Positions 23,349 to 34,625 of a stretch of DNA of 64,000 nt are shown piece after piece. The first letter of the stretch is position 1. Every line of letters starts with the position of its first letter. The translations under genes and the position numbers were made by a program. The stretch comes from Misgurnus anguillicaudatus (taxonomy: Eukaryota; Chordata; Actinopteri; Cypriniformes; Cobitidae), in contig NC_073356.2 of NCBI RefSeq assembly GCF_027580225.2, forward strand, positions 3,410,001-3,474,000. Reading direction: 5' to 3'. The notes beneath the pieces were generated by a model, which saw only the letters and a list, made by a program, of their open reading frames with translations, was not told the DNA's origin and ran no database searches.

Positions 23349-23570
23349 GTACCCCCCTCCCCCAGGAACGTCACCAGACGTCCCAGGAAGAGGACCATGA
23401 TGCCGGCGGAAGTCCCGGATCAACGACTGGTCCAAGATGTCACGGCCTGGAACCCATGACCTCTCCTCAGGACTGTAACCCTCCCAGTCCACCAGGTACT
23501 GAAAGCCCCTACCACGACGTCCCACAGCTAGGATTCTCTGTACAGTATAAGCAGGAGAGCCATCCACCAT
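23343..23570 (-). pseudogene. Chromodomain end of chromovirus Pol
   Basis: This stretch reads [20 protein letters not shown] followed by [17 protein letters not shown], a chromodomain. Chromodomains bind modified histone tails and guide integration in chromoviruses. It continues the Pol of the upstream segment, but in another frame: the segment ending near 23528-23575 runs out of frame, so a frameshift separates them. The end of the frame runs to the LTR edge. Confidence 0.85.
23349..23365 (-). other. Polypurine tract of the chromovirus element
   Basis: On the minus strand GGGGGAGGGGGGTAC ends exactly at the LTR start TGTTAGG, the expected priming site for plus-strand DNA. Confidence 0.8.
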
Positions 23571-25730
23571 GAGTGGGGGAGGGGGGCAGGGGCAGAGACA
23601 GGAGTACTGTGGGGAGAAGACAACACAGGTTTAACCCTGGACACACAAAATACAGGGTAAACCCGACCAAGAACAGGGGGAAGCTTGAGCTTGACAGTCA
23701 CCGGACTGAGCACCTTAGTGATCCGGTATGGCCCAATGAACTTAGGAGCTAGCTTACAAGATGAGCCCCTGAGAGGCTAGTCCTTAGTGGAAAGCCATAC
23801 TCGTTGACCACAGATATAGGTGGGTTGCTGGGTCCGATGTCTGTCAGCGGCTGCTTTGTTCCGTCTTGAGGTCTGGGTCAGGACCTTTTCCGCCTTCCTC
23901 CAGGTGCGACGACACCTCTGGACAAAGGCAAAAGGCAGATGGAACAGCAGCGTCGGGTTCCTGTGAAGGAAACAGAGGGGGTTGATAACCTAAAGATGTC
24001 TGAAATGGGGATATACCTGTCGATGCCACAGGTAAGGAGTTATGGGCATACTCAATCCAAGGTAGTTGTTGACACCAGGAGTTCGGATTATGAGACGACA
24101 GGCAGCGGAGGGCTCTTTCGAGATCCTGGTTGGCTCGTTCACACTGCCCATTGGTCTGAGGGTGGAAACCAGACGACAGACTCGCAGAGGCCCCGATCTG
24201 TCGACAGAACTCCTTCCAAAACCGTGAGACAAACTGGGGACCCCTATCTGAAACCAGGTCAACAGGAAGACCATGAATACGGAAGACATGTTCAACCATG
24301 ATTTCAGCAGTCTCTTTAGCAGTGGGGAGTTTGGGAAGTGGGATTAAATGACCTGCTTTGGAAAAGCGGTCCACCACTGTCAGTATAACAGTGTTACCTC
24401 TTGACAAGGGAAGCCCTGTGACAAAGTCTAGAGCAATATGTGACCATGGACGAGAGGGAATGAGAAGGGGCTGGAGCAGACCAACGGGAGGCTGATTAGA
24501 ACTCTTGTTCTGGGTGCATACAGAACAAGCCAACACAAACTGCCTGACGTCGACCTGCATAGAAGGCCACCAGAATCGTTGATGGATGGCAGTCATCGTT
24601 CTGCGAACACCTGGGTGACAGACCAGCTTGGACTCATGACCCCACCGGAGGACATCAGGTCGCAGCACCTCCGGCACAAACAACTGACCCGCTGGACACC
24701 CCCCCGGCACTTCAATCTCTCGACCAGCCTCCCTGACCCGCCTCTCAATCTCCCAAGAAAGAGAGCCCACCACCACACCCTCTGGGAGGATGGTCTCAAT
24801 CGGACTCTCCCCCTCAGGAGGCTCGAACAAACGAGAGAGCGCATCAGGCTTAACATTCTTGGGACCTGGCCGATACGAGAGGGAAAAGTTAAACTGGCCA
24901 AAGAAGAGTGCCCAGCGGGCCTGCTGCGAACTAACCCTCCTGGCTGAACGGATGTATTCCAAATTCTTATGATCCGTCCAAACCAGGAAGGGTTGTACTG
25001 CTCCCTCCAACCAGTGGCGCCACTCACCCAATGCCAACCTGACCGCCAACAACTCCCAATTCCCTATGTCATCGTTGCGTTCGGATGGGCTGAGCCGGTG
25101 GGAGAAAAAGGCACACGGATGCACCTTCCCATCTTTGGGTGAACGCTGAGATAAGACCGCGCCTACCCCGACATTGGAAGCATCCACCTCAACAATGAAC
25201 TGGAGGTCAGGATCTGGAACCGAAAGCACAGGAGCAGTGACAAAACGGGACTTAAGCTTATCAAAGGCCTCCTGAGCTCTATCATTACACTTAAACTGAA
25301 CCTTAGAGGAGGTGAGTGCTGTAAGGGGTGCAGCTACCTGACCAAAGTTCCTGATAAATCGCCGGTAGAAGTTGGCGAAGCCCAGGAATCCCTGCAGAGC
25401 CTTTCTAGAGTCGGGGACTGGTCCCTCGGCAACGGCCCTTACCTTAGCAGGATCGGGTCTAATCTCTCCCACCGCAATGATATGTCCCAGGAACTAAACT
25501 GACTCTTTGTGGAATTCACACTTCTCCTCCTTGACAAAGAGCTGGTTCTCCAGCAGCCATTGAAGGACTCTGCGGACATGTTGAGTGTGTACCTGCTTAG
25601 ATGTGGGGAAAAAAATCAAAATATCATTCAGGTACACAAAGATAAACTGATTGATCATGTCTCTCAACACATCGTTCAACAGAGCCTGGAAGACAGCAGG
25701 GGCATTAGTACGGCAAAAGGGAAGGACCAG
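23571..25730 (-). pseudogene. Chromovirus Pol: RT end, RNase H, integrase (multiple lesions)
   Basis: From 25679 the RT thumb side reads [10 protein letters not shown], where the catalytic YXDD is altered to YLND. A TAG at 25494-25496 interrupts KESV/FLGH, and the frame then stays open to 23844. It includes RNase H ([24 protein letters not shown]), an integrase zinc finger (CSVCTQNK) and a core with [16 protein letters not shown] and NGQCERAN, giving D, D and E. The frame is lost near 23844 and a TAG interrupts about 23778. The region before 23570 shows the GPYRI-type integrase tail. The changed catalytic residue and stops mean no active enzyme. Confidence 0.9.
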
Positions 25731-26720
25731 TTAATCAAAATGTCCTGTAGGGGTGTTGAAAGCTGTCTTCCACTCATCTCCCTCTCGGATCCGAACCAGA
25801 TGATAAGCATTGCGGAAGTCTAATTTGGTGAAGAACTGTGCTCCCTGCAAGAGTTCAAAGGCAGAAGACATAAGAGGTAGGGGATACCTGTTCTTAACTG
25901 TAATGTCGTTCAAACCTAGATAATCAATGCAAGGCCGCAGGGAGCCATCCCTCTTCTTCACGAAGAAGAAACCTGCACCCGCCGGAGATGAGGAGGGACA
26001 GATGAGACCAGCTTTGAGAGATTCTTGAATGTATTTCTCCATAGCCTCTCTTTCAGGACCAGACAGGGAAAATAAACGACCCTTAGGCGGAGAAGTGCCT
26101 GGGAGGAGATTGATGGCACAGTCATACGGCCGATGAGGAGGAAGAGATGTGGATCGAGACTTGGAGAAAACCAGACGAAGATCCAAATACTCCCCCGGCA
26201 CCACGGAGACGTCGGCAGCCTCCACCTGAAACACAGAAGAACAAGACACAGAAGAAGAGGCCGCACCAAGACATGAACCATGGCAAGACGGACTCCAAGC
26301 CAAAATAGAATTGCCTGACCAATCAACGTGAGGATTGTGCTGCTTCAGCCAGGGATGCCCCAAAATAATGGGGGCATGAGGTGATTTCATCACTAGCAAC
26401 TCAATTTCCTCACGATGATTGCCCGACACATCTAGACCTACCCGGGGAGTGCAGTGAGTGATAACAGAAATTAGACGATTCTCCAGGGTCCAGGCATGAA
26501 CAGGTGATGAGAGGGCGAGTAAGGGTATACCCCACTGCTTAGTTATGGCATAATCGATGAAGTTTCCTTCCGCCCCGGAATCCAGCAGAGCCAGAACTTG
26601 ATGGTTGGACTCCTTAAAGAAGAGAGAAATGTCCAAATGAGTCAGAGAACAGGGAAAAGAAGGAAGATGGCCCATCAGTACTCCCTGAATTACGGGTGGA
26701 CCCGGGCTTTTACTGGACAT
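25731..26720 (-). pseudogene. Chromovirus Pol start: protease and N-terminal RT
   Basis: 329 codons in the -1 frame relative to gag, overlapping it by 31 bases. The aspartic protease active site is visible as [12 protein letters not shown] (D47). After a linker come the RT fingers, with [13 protein letters not shown] (usual YRGLN altered to YLGLN) and [15 protein letters not shown]. The frame stops at TAA (25731-25733) just after TPTGHFD, and the next RT segment is also shifted. The 31-base overlap suggests frameshift expression. No canonical slippery heptamer is evident to me there. Confidence 0.88.
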
Positions 26721-27592
26721 CTAATGGCTATGTGGCCAGCCTTCCCACAGTACAGGCATAGCCCCCGAGTCAAACGGTCTTGTCTTTGCTGGGGAGTTAG
26801 ACGAAGTCGCCCCACCTGCATGGGCTCAGGAGCTGTGGGCGAGGAAGTAGCTGGTGAAACCGCAGGTACCAGAGAGGTATCCTCAACCTCCATCTGAAAT
26901 GAATGGAGGCGGCGCCGATGTTCACGCCGACAGAGACGAGTCTCAACACGCAGTGCAAGGGCTATAATAGAATCCAGACTGCTGGGTAACTCCAGTCCCA
27001 TGATCTCATCCTGGATGGAATCAGCCAGCCCCTCCAGGTAATGAGAACGAAGAGCGGCCTCATTCCATTCACCAGAGGCTGCCAAAGTTTTGAAAGTAAT
27101 GGAATACTTGGTCACAGAACGAGGCCCCTGAGACAGGCGTGTCAAACGAGATCCTGCTTCCTCTCCTCTGGCAGAGCGATCAAACAGTTTTATCATTTCA
27201 GAGCGAAAACCCTCAAAAGAGTTACAAAAGGAGGCCTCAGAGTCCCAAACTGAAGTTCCCCACTCACGAGCTCGGCCAGACAATAGTGTTAGTACATAAG
27301 CTACCTTAGATCTCTCTGTGGTGTAGCAACGAGGTTGCAAAGCAAACACCAAGGAGCACTGAGACAAAAACGCCCGACAGGAATTAGGATCCCCATCATA
27401 AATGGGCGGGTTGTTGGCATGGGGTTCAGGCTCGTGACGAGAAACAGCAGATGATTCCGTGGATGCAGGACTGGCAGCAGAGAGTTGGACTACCTCTCGT
27501 GGAGCAGCATCACGCTGGATGGCCTGTTGTCCTAAGAGTGCACCTTGCTGGGCGAGAGCTTGGCGAATCTGATCTTGACCTGCTGAGTCCAT
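26690..27592 (-). CDS. Chromovirus Gag (capsid and CCHC knuckle)
   Basis: 300 codons, uninterrupted, starting [16 protein letters not shown] 17 bases inside the 5' LTR. Residues about 60-210 form the capsid-type helical domain ([20 protein letters not shown] onward), related to the Gag domain found in domesticated RTL-type genes. The C-terminus carries C279, C282, H287 and C292 ([14 protein letters not shown]), a single zinc knuckle for RNA binding. It is the only intact frame of the element. It would assemble particles, but without an active Pol the copy cannot move by itself. Confidence 0.9.
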   Translation of the reverse strand: MDSAGQDQIRQALAQQGALLGQQAIQRDAAPREVVQLSAASPASTESSAVSRHEPEPHANNPPIYDGDPNSCRAFLSQCSLVFALQPRCYTTERSKVAYVLTLLSGRAREWGTSVWDSEASFCNSFEGFRSEMIKLFDRSARGEEAGSRLTRLSQGPRSVTKYSITFKTLAASGEWNEAALRSHYLEGLADSIQDEIMGLELPSSLDSIIALALRVETRLCRREHRRRLHSFQMEVEDTSLVPAVSPATSSPTAPEPMQVGRLRLTPQQRQDRLTRGLCLYCGKAGHIAIRCPVKARVHP

Positions 27593-27608
27593 GTTGGTCA
27601 GACCGTAC

Positions 27609-28448
27609 TGTCAGGAACAAGAGAGAGACTCAATTGCAAGTAAAACACAAATTTATTATAAAGTTGCAAAACAATGAAAAGTCTTTTAAAGCTCGGCCCA
27701 GGATTGGATGGATAGGCAGAAACAACCAGGCAGATGACCGGCGGAGAACCCAGATCCTCAGAGCTGACTACAAGGCCAACTGGAACCCCAGTGTACGACA
27801 ATGCCAGCAGAGATGGAGTTGATAGCTGATAGGCTCTGGGAGACAAAGTGAGTGCTGACTACAATGCCAACTGGAAACCCAGTGTACGGCAGCGTCAGCA
27901 GAGAACCCTGTATCCGACCCGGGGGGCGAGCGTTGAGGTGAAGAGGCAGAGAGGCTGGGCTGAAGAGTAGAGGTAGAGAATCCTGGCTGGACTGAAGAGG
28001 CAGGGAGGCTTGACTGAACTGAAGAGGCAGGAGAGAGGATGAGACTGGTGGGCAAACTAAAAGAACAAAAGAAAGAAAAAACAGCAAAAAAACAAAAAGG
28101 CAAGGAGTCTAGAACGAAGGACAAAAACTAAACTTAAACCAAATCAAAGTATCAACAAAAGATAAACCTGAACAAACAATAAGACTGGAAGACTAGGCTT
28201 AAAGATCAGCAATGCTAGAACAAGAGAACAACACGGTCTGACAGAGACAAAGGGAAACATGAGGGGAATATAAATGGTGTTTAATCATTGGGAACAGGTG
28301 TGGTGATGAGTGAATGAATTAAGGTCAACGAGGGGGTGGGGTAACAAACGAGACACCAAACACATGTCAAACAAAGACCATGTGCTCCACAAACAACAAA
28401 CACACAGCCATGGTTCATGACTGAGCTGACCTGACCAAATTCCTAACA
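27609..28448 (-). repeat. 5' LTR of the chromovirus element
   Basis: 840 bp. It contains an extra 80-bp segment at about 27824-27903. Part of it repeats the adjacent CTACAA.GCCAACTGGAA..CCAGTGTACG sequence, that is, a diverged internal tandem duplication. Confidence 0.9.
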
Positions 28449-29001
28449 TTTACAGAACCCATTATACTAAACGTCAAAGATGTGCTGTTTTATTTTTTTG
28501 TGTCTGTTTAACTGAAAAAAGCCAACAAGCTTTCAGTTTGTCATCCAGGAGTTTTTATATTGTATATGAGAGATGACACAGCAACAGATGGAAGAGCAGG
28601 AGATAACACGAAAATGATGAGGATGAGACGGCAGGAGCCATGGATGTTGAAATCAGACGGGAGAAGATGTCTTAAAATACACTGTTTGTTCACTAATATA
28701 AATTTCATTTATAAATAAAGTACCCGCGATTATGACTAAGGCTGCTTGTCAGTTTAGTATATTGAAAACGATTGCCTAATAAGGATCACATCCTAATGAA
28801 ACACAGAAAGGCTAAGATACAACAAAATGGTAAATATAATCATCATTAACTTAAAGGAATAGTCTACTCATTTTCAATATTAGCCCAAATGTCAGTGCAT
28901 GTCAAAACTTCCCCAGGGCCCTAAAACCCCCTTAGACCCCAGAGGGTTAAGAATCAACTCTGAATATACACAAGTATTTAAAAAGCTATGTTACAGTGGT
29001 T
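28449..29001. other. Mostly unassigned; one foldback-end fragment
   Basis: No ORF support. At about 28854-28887 there is a truncated copy of the AAAGGAATAGTCTACTCATT terminus also seen at 29002 and 58737. Confidence 0.5.
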
Positions 29002-29573
29002 AAAGGAATAGTCTACTCATTTTCAATATTAAAATATGTTATTACCTTAACTAAGAATTGTTGATACATCCCTCTATCATCTGTGTGCGTGCACGTAAGC
29101 GCTGGAGCGCGCTGCGACGCTTCAATAGCATTTAGCTTAGCCCCATTCATTCAATGATACCAATCAGAGATAAAGTTAGAAGTGACCAAACACATCTACG
29201 TTTTTCCTATTTAAGACGAGTAGTTATACGAGCAAGTTTGGTGGTACAAAATAAAACGTAGCGCTTTTCTAAGTGGATTTAAAAGAGGAACTATATTGTA
29301 TGGCGTCATAGCACTTCGACTCGGCGCAGTAACACCCTCCCTCTCCTATTATGAGAGTGAGAAGGGGAGCGGACTTTTCAGGCGAGTCGAAGTACTCCCA
29401 AAAGTGCTATTACGCCATAAAATATAGTTCCTCTTTTAAATCCGCTTAGAAAAGCGCTACGTTTTATTTTGTACCACCAAACTTGCTCGTATAACTACTC
29501 GTCTTAAATAGGAAAAACGTTGATGTGTTTGGTCACTTCTAACTTTATCTCTAAATGGTACCATTGAATGAAC
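29002..29573. mobile_element. Foldback element with ~165-bp arms
   Basis: Starts AAAGGAATAGTCTACTCATT. The arms about 29153-29318 and 29398-29573 are near-perfect reverse complements (shared blocks GGTACAAAATAAAACGTAGCGC and AGACGAGTAGTTATACGAGC), separated by about 80 bases with a GC-rich core. The left side extends outward another 150 bases, while the right side stops at GAATGAA, so the right outer arm is missing. No coding capacity. Confidence 0.8.
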
Positions 29574-30230
29574 CCCAGAGTGTTAACAAGCAAATTTTCT
29601 AATGATTTCTCAAACATTCTGATTTTTTAAGATGCAAGTTAAGAGATTTTCAGTCCTATTCGGCTATTCGAGGCAGTTCTTTATAGACAAAAGTATTTAT
29701 TGATTGATACATTATTGAAATAGCTATTTAAAAGGTATCTTGTGTTTCATGTGATGCTCGACTATTTACATTTTCATGTATAAAGATATCACACCTCTTA
29801 TAATGTGTAAATATGTTTATATCTCCATAGATCTATAATTACAAACCTAACGTTACATAGACACATGTGCATACTTGTATTTTAAAATAAGATTATTTTA
29901 CATAAATCTAAAACTAGGACACGTTATGTTCTTTAAAATATTGTGTTTATAGATTAAAGGCACATTAGGTAGAAGAACGCTTTATTTGTAGTTATTTCAT
30001 AAAGTTTACTATTGCTTATTGGTCTGATATTGTCTCGTCGTGAGATCGCTCGTGTGCAGCCAACATAAACTTTAAGAATAATACCGCGGATGGAGCAAAC
30101 ATCTCTATCTTCTCATTTTAGCTTTCACCGTGCAAACAGCCGCCTGTTATTTTCATTATGTTTGTTGTATGATGATGCGATCTAACTCCCTTCTCCTGTC
30201 AGACTGAAGTGACTTCCTCCTAAAGGCAAT
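29574..30230. other. Unassigned AT-rich sequence
   Basis: No supported gene or repeat boundary seen. Isolated fragments look repeat-like but cannot be bounded from this window. Confidence 0.5.
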
Positions 30231-30322
30231 ACAGGTTCTTCATAGGACTTTTTCCTCCTGACTAAGTCAGGGTTTTTTATCTCCTAGAAGTTTTTTCAAC
30301 CCCTAGGGAGTCAGCTGACATA

Positions 30323-32770
30323 ATTTTTTTATTTAACCTTTATTTAACCAGGAAAGATCCCATTGAGTTATAGTAACTCTTCTTCCAGGGAGTCCTGGCG
30401 AAGAATGGCGGCCAAGTTTCATTACATAAAAGACAAAACATAAATTACATGATACACCACAAATCTCTATACACTATACATAGTAAAATAATTATATACG
30501 ATACTCAATTAAAAACAGTTGCATTGTTCAGTCAGAGTTGACTTTAAAAGGTTTTTAAAAGTATTAATAGATGGAAGTGATACTAAATTTAAAGTGTTTT
30601 TGAGTTCATTCCAGACATTTGGTGCATATGTTGAGAACGTCTTTTTACCAATGAATGTTTTTGTTGATGGAGTAATTAATAGTATTTTCTTTGACGACCT
30701 TGTCCTGTAAACACTATTCTGGTAAATAAGCAAATTTGAAATATAGAGGGGTAATTTACCCATTAATGCTTTAGCAATAAAAATGTATAAATGGATTTTC
30801 CTTCTGAGAGAGAGAGAGGAGCATTGTACAGTTTCATACAGAGTACAGTGATGAGTCCTAGCTGCTGCACCTGTAATAAAACGCAAAGCTGAGTGGTATA
30901 CTACATCTAGTTTATTTAATAAAAATGAAGTAGAGTGCATATAAATTAGGTCACCATAATCTAAAACTGATAAAAATGTGCTCTGCACCAACCTTTTCCT
31001 TGCCGAATAAGGAAAGCATGTCTTTAATCTAAAATAAAAAACAATTTTGGTCTGAGTTTTTTTTAAAAGGCTCTTAATATGGACCCCAAAAGTCAATTTA
31101 TCGTCCAACCAAATACCTAGGTATTCGTAGGAACTCACTCTCTCTATTGGAGTACCACTTTGTGTTAAGATGTTGAAATCAATAAGAGAACATGAACGTG
31201 TAAAAACATTAATTTTGTTTTTTTAGCATTTAATACCAACTTCAATACTACCAGAGATTTTTGTACCTGACTAAAGGCAGACTGTAAATTATGAATTGCT
31301 TCCTTCAATGACATAGCAGAGGTGTACAGAATAGTGTCATCTGCATACAGATGAGCCTTAGCTTGATTCAGATTCAAACCTAAATCTGTCACGGCTAGTC
31401 CGTGACATGTTTTGTGTGTTGCACTTATCCGTTTCACCTTGACTCTCATGGACTAATTATGCCAACACACCACACCTGTTGTATGTTTGATTGTGTTTGT
31501 ATTTATACGCCTTGGTTCCGTCAGCCTTTGCCGGATGATTTTCACTCCAACCCTGTCTGTTCCTGTCTCTGTTTAGTGTTCAAGTTTTACTCACCTGATT
31601 CCGTTGTCTTGTTTTCTCGTGTTTGATTTTCAGTGTCATTATTAAATGTTATTTATTCATCCAAGAACTTTGCACATGCGTCCTTACTTCATCACCCCAG
31701 AAACCAGTCATGACAGAATCATCCGGCCAGCATTGGACGCAGCAAGTTCACGGAGGGCGGCTCCCCCAGGAGTTTCGTTGAGGGGGAGTAGTGACATCGG
31801 GGTTCATTCCCCATCAGCCCCGATGTCTCTTGGGGACCACCGTGAGCGATCGCTCGCTCCTGCGGGCCTGCGGGAGGAGGATCGGCCCAGGAGGTCCCCC
31901 AACGGTTGAGTCGTCGTCGACGGTCCCTCGGAGGACCACCGTCCCGCTCGCAGGGGGATCCGGAACGGACCACGCCCGATCATTTCCCCGGGGTGGCTAC
32001 CGAGTGAGGGTCTCCATTTCCGCGAGGGGACGGGAGATGATTCCGGGGGGCACCTCATCGTCTGCGATTCCCAGAAGGGGGGTAATTCGTCTGCCTCGGT
32101 TCTCGGAGCGATTGCTCCGGTTCTCCTGGCGCTGTCCGGCCCACCGTCCTGTTGGTTTCGTCCTGGCGGCTGCCGGCTTTGCCAGGGTCCCCAAGCCCTC
32201 CACCCCTCCCTTGGACTCTCGCTACCAGACTTTGTTTTTGTTTTTAGGTGAGTGTCTGGTAGCCACTCGTAGAGGGAGGGGTTATGTCACGGCTAGTCCG
32301 TGACATGTTTTGTGTGTTGCACTTATCCGTTTCACCTGGACTCTCATGGACTAATTATGCCAACACACCACACCTGTTGTATGTTTGATTGTGTTTGTAT
32401 TTATACGCCTTTGTTCCGTCGGCCTTTGCCGGATGATTTTCACTCCAACCCTGTCTGTTCCTGTCTCTGTTTAGTGTTCAAGTTTTACTAACCTGATTCC
32501 GTTGTCTTGTTTTCTCGTGTTTGATTTTCAGTGTCATTATTAAATGTTATTTATTTATCCAAGAACTTTGCACATGCGTCCTTACTTCATCACCCCAGAA
32601 ACCAGTCATGACAAAATCATTTATAAAAATAGAAAATAAAATAGGGCCCATAACTGATCCTTGAGGAACACCCATTTTTACATCTAGCAGGGATGAAGTA
32701 CAGTTGTCTAATGCCACACACGGAGTTCTACCACTCAAGTAATTAGAAAACCAATTTAGCACATCTCTTT
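30323..32770 (-). pseudogene. 5'-truncated LINE (RT region), split by an LTR element
   Basis: Reading the minus strand, 32846-32614 gives NWFSNYLSG and the RT block GVPQGSVMGPILFSIFINDF. The frame resumes at 31386 with NLNQAKAHLYADDTILY, carrying the catalytic YADD. The C-terminal 209 codons (31138-30509) read SYEYLGIWLDDKL then SVLDYGDLIYMHSTS and ALRFITGAAARTHHC, a CR1/L2/Rex-like post-RT region. The 3' UTR includes TTTATTTAACCTTTATTTAA on the plus strand at about 30325. It lacks the endonuclease, and the RT is broken by the insertion at 31387-32613 and by frame changes. The exact clade is not assigned. Confidence 0.85.
31387..32613 (+). mobile_element. Young non-autonomous LTR retrotransposon (TRIM/LARD-like)
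   Basis: Two 329-bp LTRs (31387-31715 and 32285-32613), each TGTCACGG...CATGACA, differ at about five positions by eye. They flank a GC-rich 569-bp internal region. The 5-bp target duplication AAATC is exact at 31382-31386 and 32614-32618. A purine-rich tract AGAGGGAGGGGTTA precedes the right LTR, which sets plus-strand polarity. The longest internal frame (31791-32303, 170 codons) has no retrotransposon motif and runs into the LTR, so I do not call it. The enzymes must come from an autonomous relative. Confidence 0.93.
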
Positions 32771-33379
32771 TATACGTTACGTTATTACTACTCTTGCTAG
32801 TACAGTTTAATCTTAGCTGCTGTACTCTGCTTCTTATGTTGTCCACCGATTTTTCTGTTTTCTTCTGCTTTTATTAATGTAAAGCTGCTTTGAAACAATT
32901 AAACAATTGTGAAAAGCACTGTATAAATGAAATTTTATTTAGTTGAATATACAGTATATACCACCCAAGGACCAGCTTTTGTTTTTTAAACTGTGGGTTG
33001 TTAATGTGCCACTGTACATTTTAAAAGTGGTGCACTAATGGCTAAATGACGAACTGGCATCCTGCTGCTTCACAATATAGTTGTTGTTTTGTTGGCTAAA
33101 GGAGGACCTACAGAATATTAGACAGGTGGGCATAATGAATTGGCTCATCAGTCTATATTGTCTTTATTTCAGAGATATTATTGTGAACTGTGAGTACTTG
33201 AACATGACCATCCAAACATAGTAGATGCATAACAGATAGATTTAGCATGCAAGCACTTAACTTAACTGGTTAAAGTCAGAATAACATACTGGTGATTTGA
33301 CAGTTCAATAGACAGGAAGGTACAGAAAAAATCTATCATAAACTACATCAAAACACTTTACACATCTGTTAGTCTACTG

Positions 33380-34276
33380 CTAAGCGTTTGTTCTGGTTGT
33401 GAATCGTACTGAATTCTGATGCGAGTCAGATTCACAACAGCACGGAAGAGACTTCATTATGTCACCAACATCACTTCTCATGAACAAATACAATAAACAG
33501 TCAGCAAGAGGGTTCAGATACAGGAAACAGTCTAGTAACAAATAGATTTTCTGAAATGTTAAATCTTTTTTTGTTAAAGAATTCTTGTCAGGAAACGTTC
33601 GTAAAAAATTCTCAATTGGATGAGGGAGGATGACAAATGTGTAAGACAGCAGCACCAGAAACAAGCTGCCTAAAATTAAGCTGCGCTTATGAGAAGTGAT
33701 TGATAATGAGCTAGAGAGACCCCTCCAAGTACCAACAAAACAGAGAATGATTATTGGGTAGGGGATCAAAAATGCTATAGCTTGACGCAGAAGATAACAA
33801 CACAAATCATGATGTATGTCAGTAAAGATCAGAGGCACAAACCAGATGATCATAGAAATCAAACAGGAGAGTTTTAATGAATGATGATTTCTGTACCAGA
33901 GTGGATGGCAAACCAAAAGATATCGCTCAAGAGCAATACATGCCATAAAATACAGACTAGCAATTAAAGAATAATCATATGCATTTGACACCACAGAGTT
34001 ATTTTGGATTGTATACAAAATCATACAAATAATTTGTATGAGATCTGAAAGAATCAAATGAATCACATAAACTGAAGCAACATGCCGAGACTTGATGAGA
34101 AAACACAATGCAAGCAGAGTTAAGAGAATGACTGGAACTTCAATGACTGAAAGAGTCCAGATAAATATTTGTTCTGCAAAAATATGATTTTTCAAATCCT
34201 TCCTGTGTGACAGATGAAATCCCCCAAATTCCTTGGGTATTTCCATCAGTGTGTTGCTGATGTTGTGTTGTGTCAT
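33380..34276 (-). CDS. Rhodopsin-like (class A) G protein-coupled receptor, copy 1
   Basis: 298 residues in one exon, a plasma-membrane receptor of unknown ligand. Seven hydrophobic segments: about 37-61, 66-90, 101-124, 137-152, 163-185, 198-220 and 244-265. Residue N5 (NIS) is a glycosylation sequon in a short N-terminus. D78 matches the TM2 aspartate, and E117-R118-Y119 is the DRY-type motif. LPHP (217-220) resembles the LPYH of P2Y/lipid/proton-sensing receptors. The TM7 motif is D259-C-L-L-Y, with Cys in place of Pro of DPxxY. The TM3 cysteine for the conserved disulfide is missing (N93). Cysteines 279-281 may be palmitoylated. Minus-strand TTTCAG at 34302 marks a 3' splice site 26 bases before the ATG, so it has an upstream untranslated exon. 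Subfamily not certain. Confidence 0.85.
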   Translation of the reverse strand: MTQHNISNTLMEIPKEFGGFHLSHRKDLKNHIFAEQIFIWTLSVIEVPVILLTLLALCFLIKSRHVASVYVIHLILSDLIQIICMILYTIQNNSVVSNAYDYSLIASLYFMACIALERYLLVCHPLWYRNHHSLKLSCLISMIIWFVPLIFTDIHHDLCCYLLRQAIAFLIPYPIIILCFVGTWRGLSSSLSITSHKRSLILGSLFLVLLSYTFVILPHPIENFLRTFPDKNSLTKKDLTFQKIYLLLDCFLYLNPLADCLLYLFMRSDVGDIMKSLPCCCESDSHQNSVRFTTRTNA

Positions 34277-34554
34277 GGTCTCAAACTCTTGACAGTCAGC
34301 ACTGAAATAACACCAAACCTGTTATCAGTTTTACAAATTTAAAGAAACATACATTTTTACTAATAAAAAATATACACATTCATGTCTGACTGATGTCTTA
34401 AGGCAAAATAATGTTCTGCTCAAAGCATTAACTTTTTACATTTTCTCATTACGTTTCCACTTTAAATTTTCTTTAATTAAATGTAAAATTAAATAATTAG
34501 ACTTACAATTAACACATATTTAATGGTGCAAACTATGAGAGTGATTCTAGAGCA

Positions 34555-34625
34555 GGGATGGGCAACTGGGAGGGCCGCACACGGCCCGGGGTAAATTTTA
34601 ATACGGCCCGCTGGACCATTTTATA
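34555..34625. mobile_element. hAT-like terminus fragment
   Basis: CAGGGATGGGCAACTGGGAG followed by GGGCCGCACACGGCCCGG resembles one end of a hAT-superfamily repeat. The opposite end is not visible, so it is a fragment. Confidence 0.4.

Larger units (their letters stand above)
22608..28448 (-). mobile_element. Ty3/Gypsy chromovirus-type LTR retrotransposon, decayed
   Basis: A 5.84 kb minus-strand element with LTRs at 22608-23348 and 27609-28448, both TGTTAGGAAT...TTCCTGACA on the minus strand. Order: gag, protease, RT, RNase H, integrase, chromodomain, polypurine tract. The integrase-fused chromodomain places it in the chromovirus branch. No clear target-site duplication is visible (CAGAT before, TTTAC after), so the flanks may have been rearranged. 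Pol carries several stops and frameshifts. Confidence 0.92.
30235..32945. repeat. Dispersed repeat block copy 1, split by a LINE
   Basis: The left piece 30235-30322 (CATAGGACTTTTTCCTCCTG, CCCTAGGGAG) and the right piece from about 32771 (TATACGTTACGTTATTACTA ... AAGCTGCTTTGAAACAATTA ... ATAAATGAAATTTTATT) together equal the uninterrupted copy at 56397-56655. The interruption is a minus-strand LINE. A further copy, interrupted by a MITE, lies at 43000-43530. The CTGCTTTGA..ACAAT and CTATATAAATAAA tail resembles fish SINE/LINE 3' ends. Confidence 0.75.

Noticed and set aside
23939..24301. Plus-strand frames inside the chromovirus pol
   Set aside because: Antisense shadows of the integrase and RNase H coding sequence.
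31791..32303. 170-codon frame inside the non-autonomous LTR element
   Set aside because: GC-rich low-information sequence running into the LTR. No Gag or Pol motif, and overlapping frames on the other strand are equally long.
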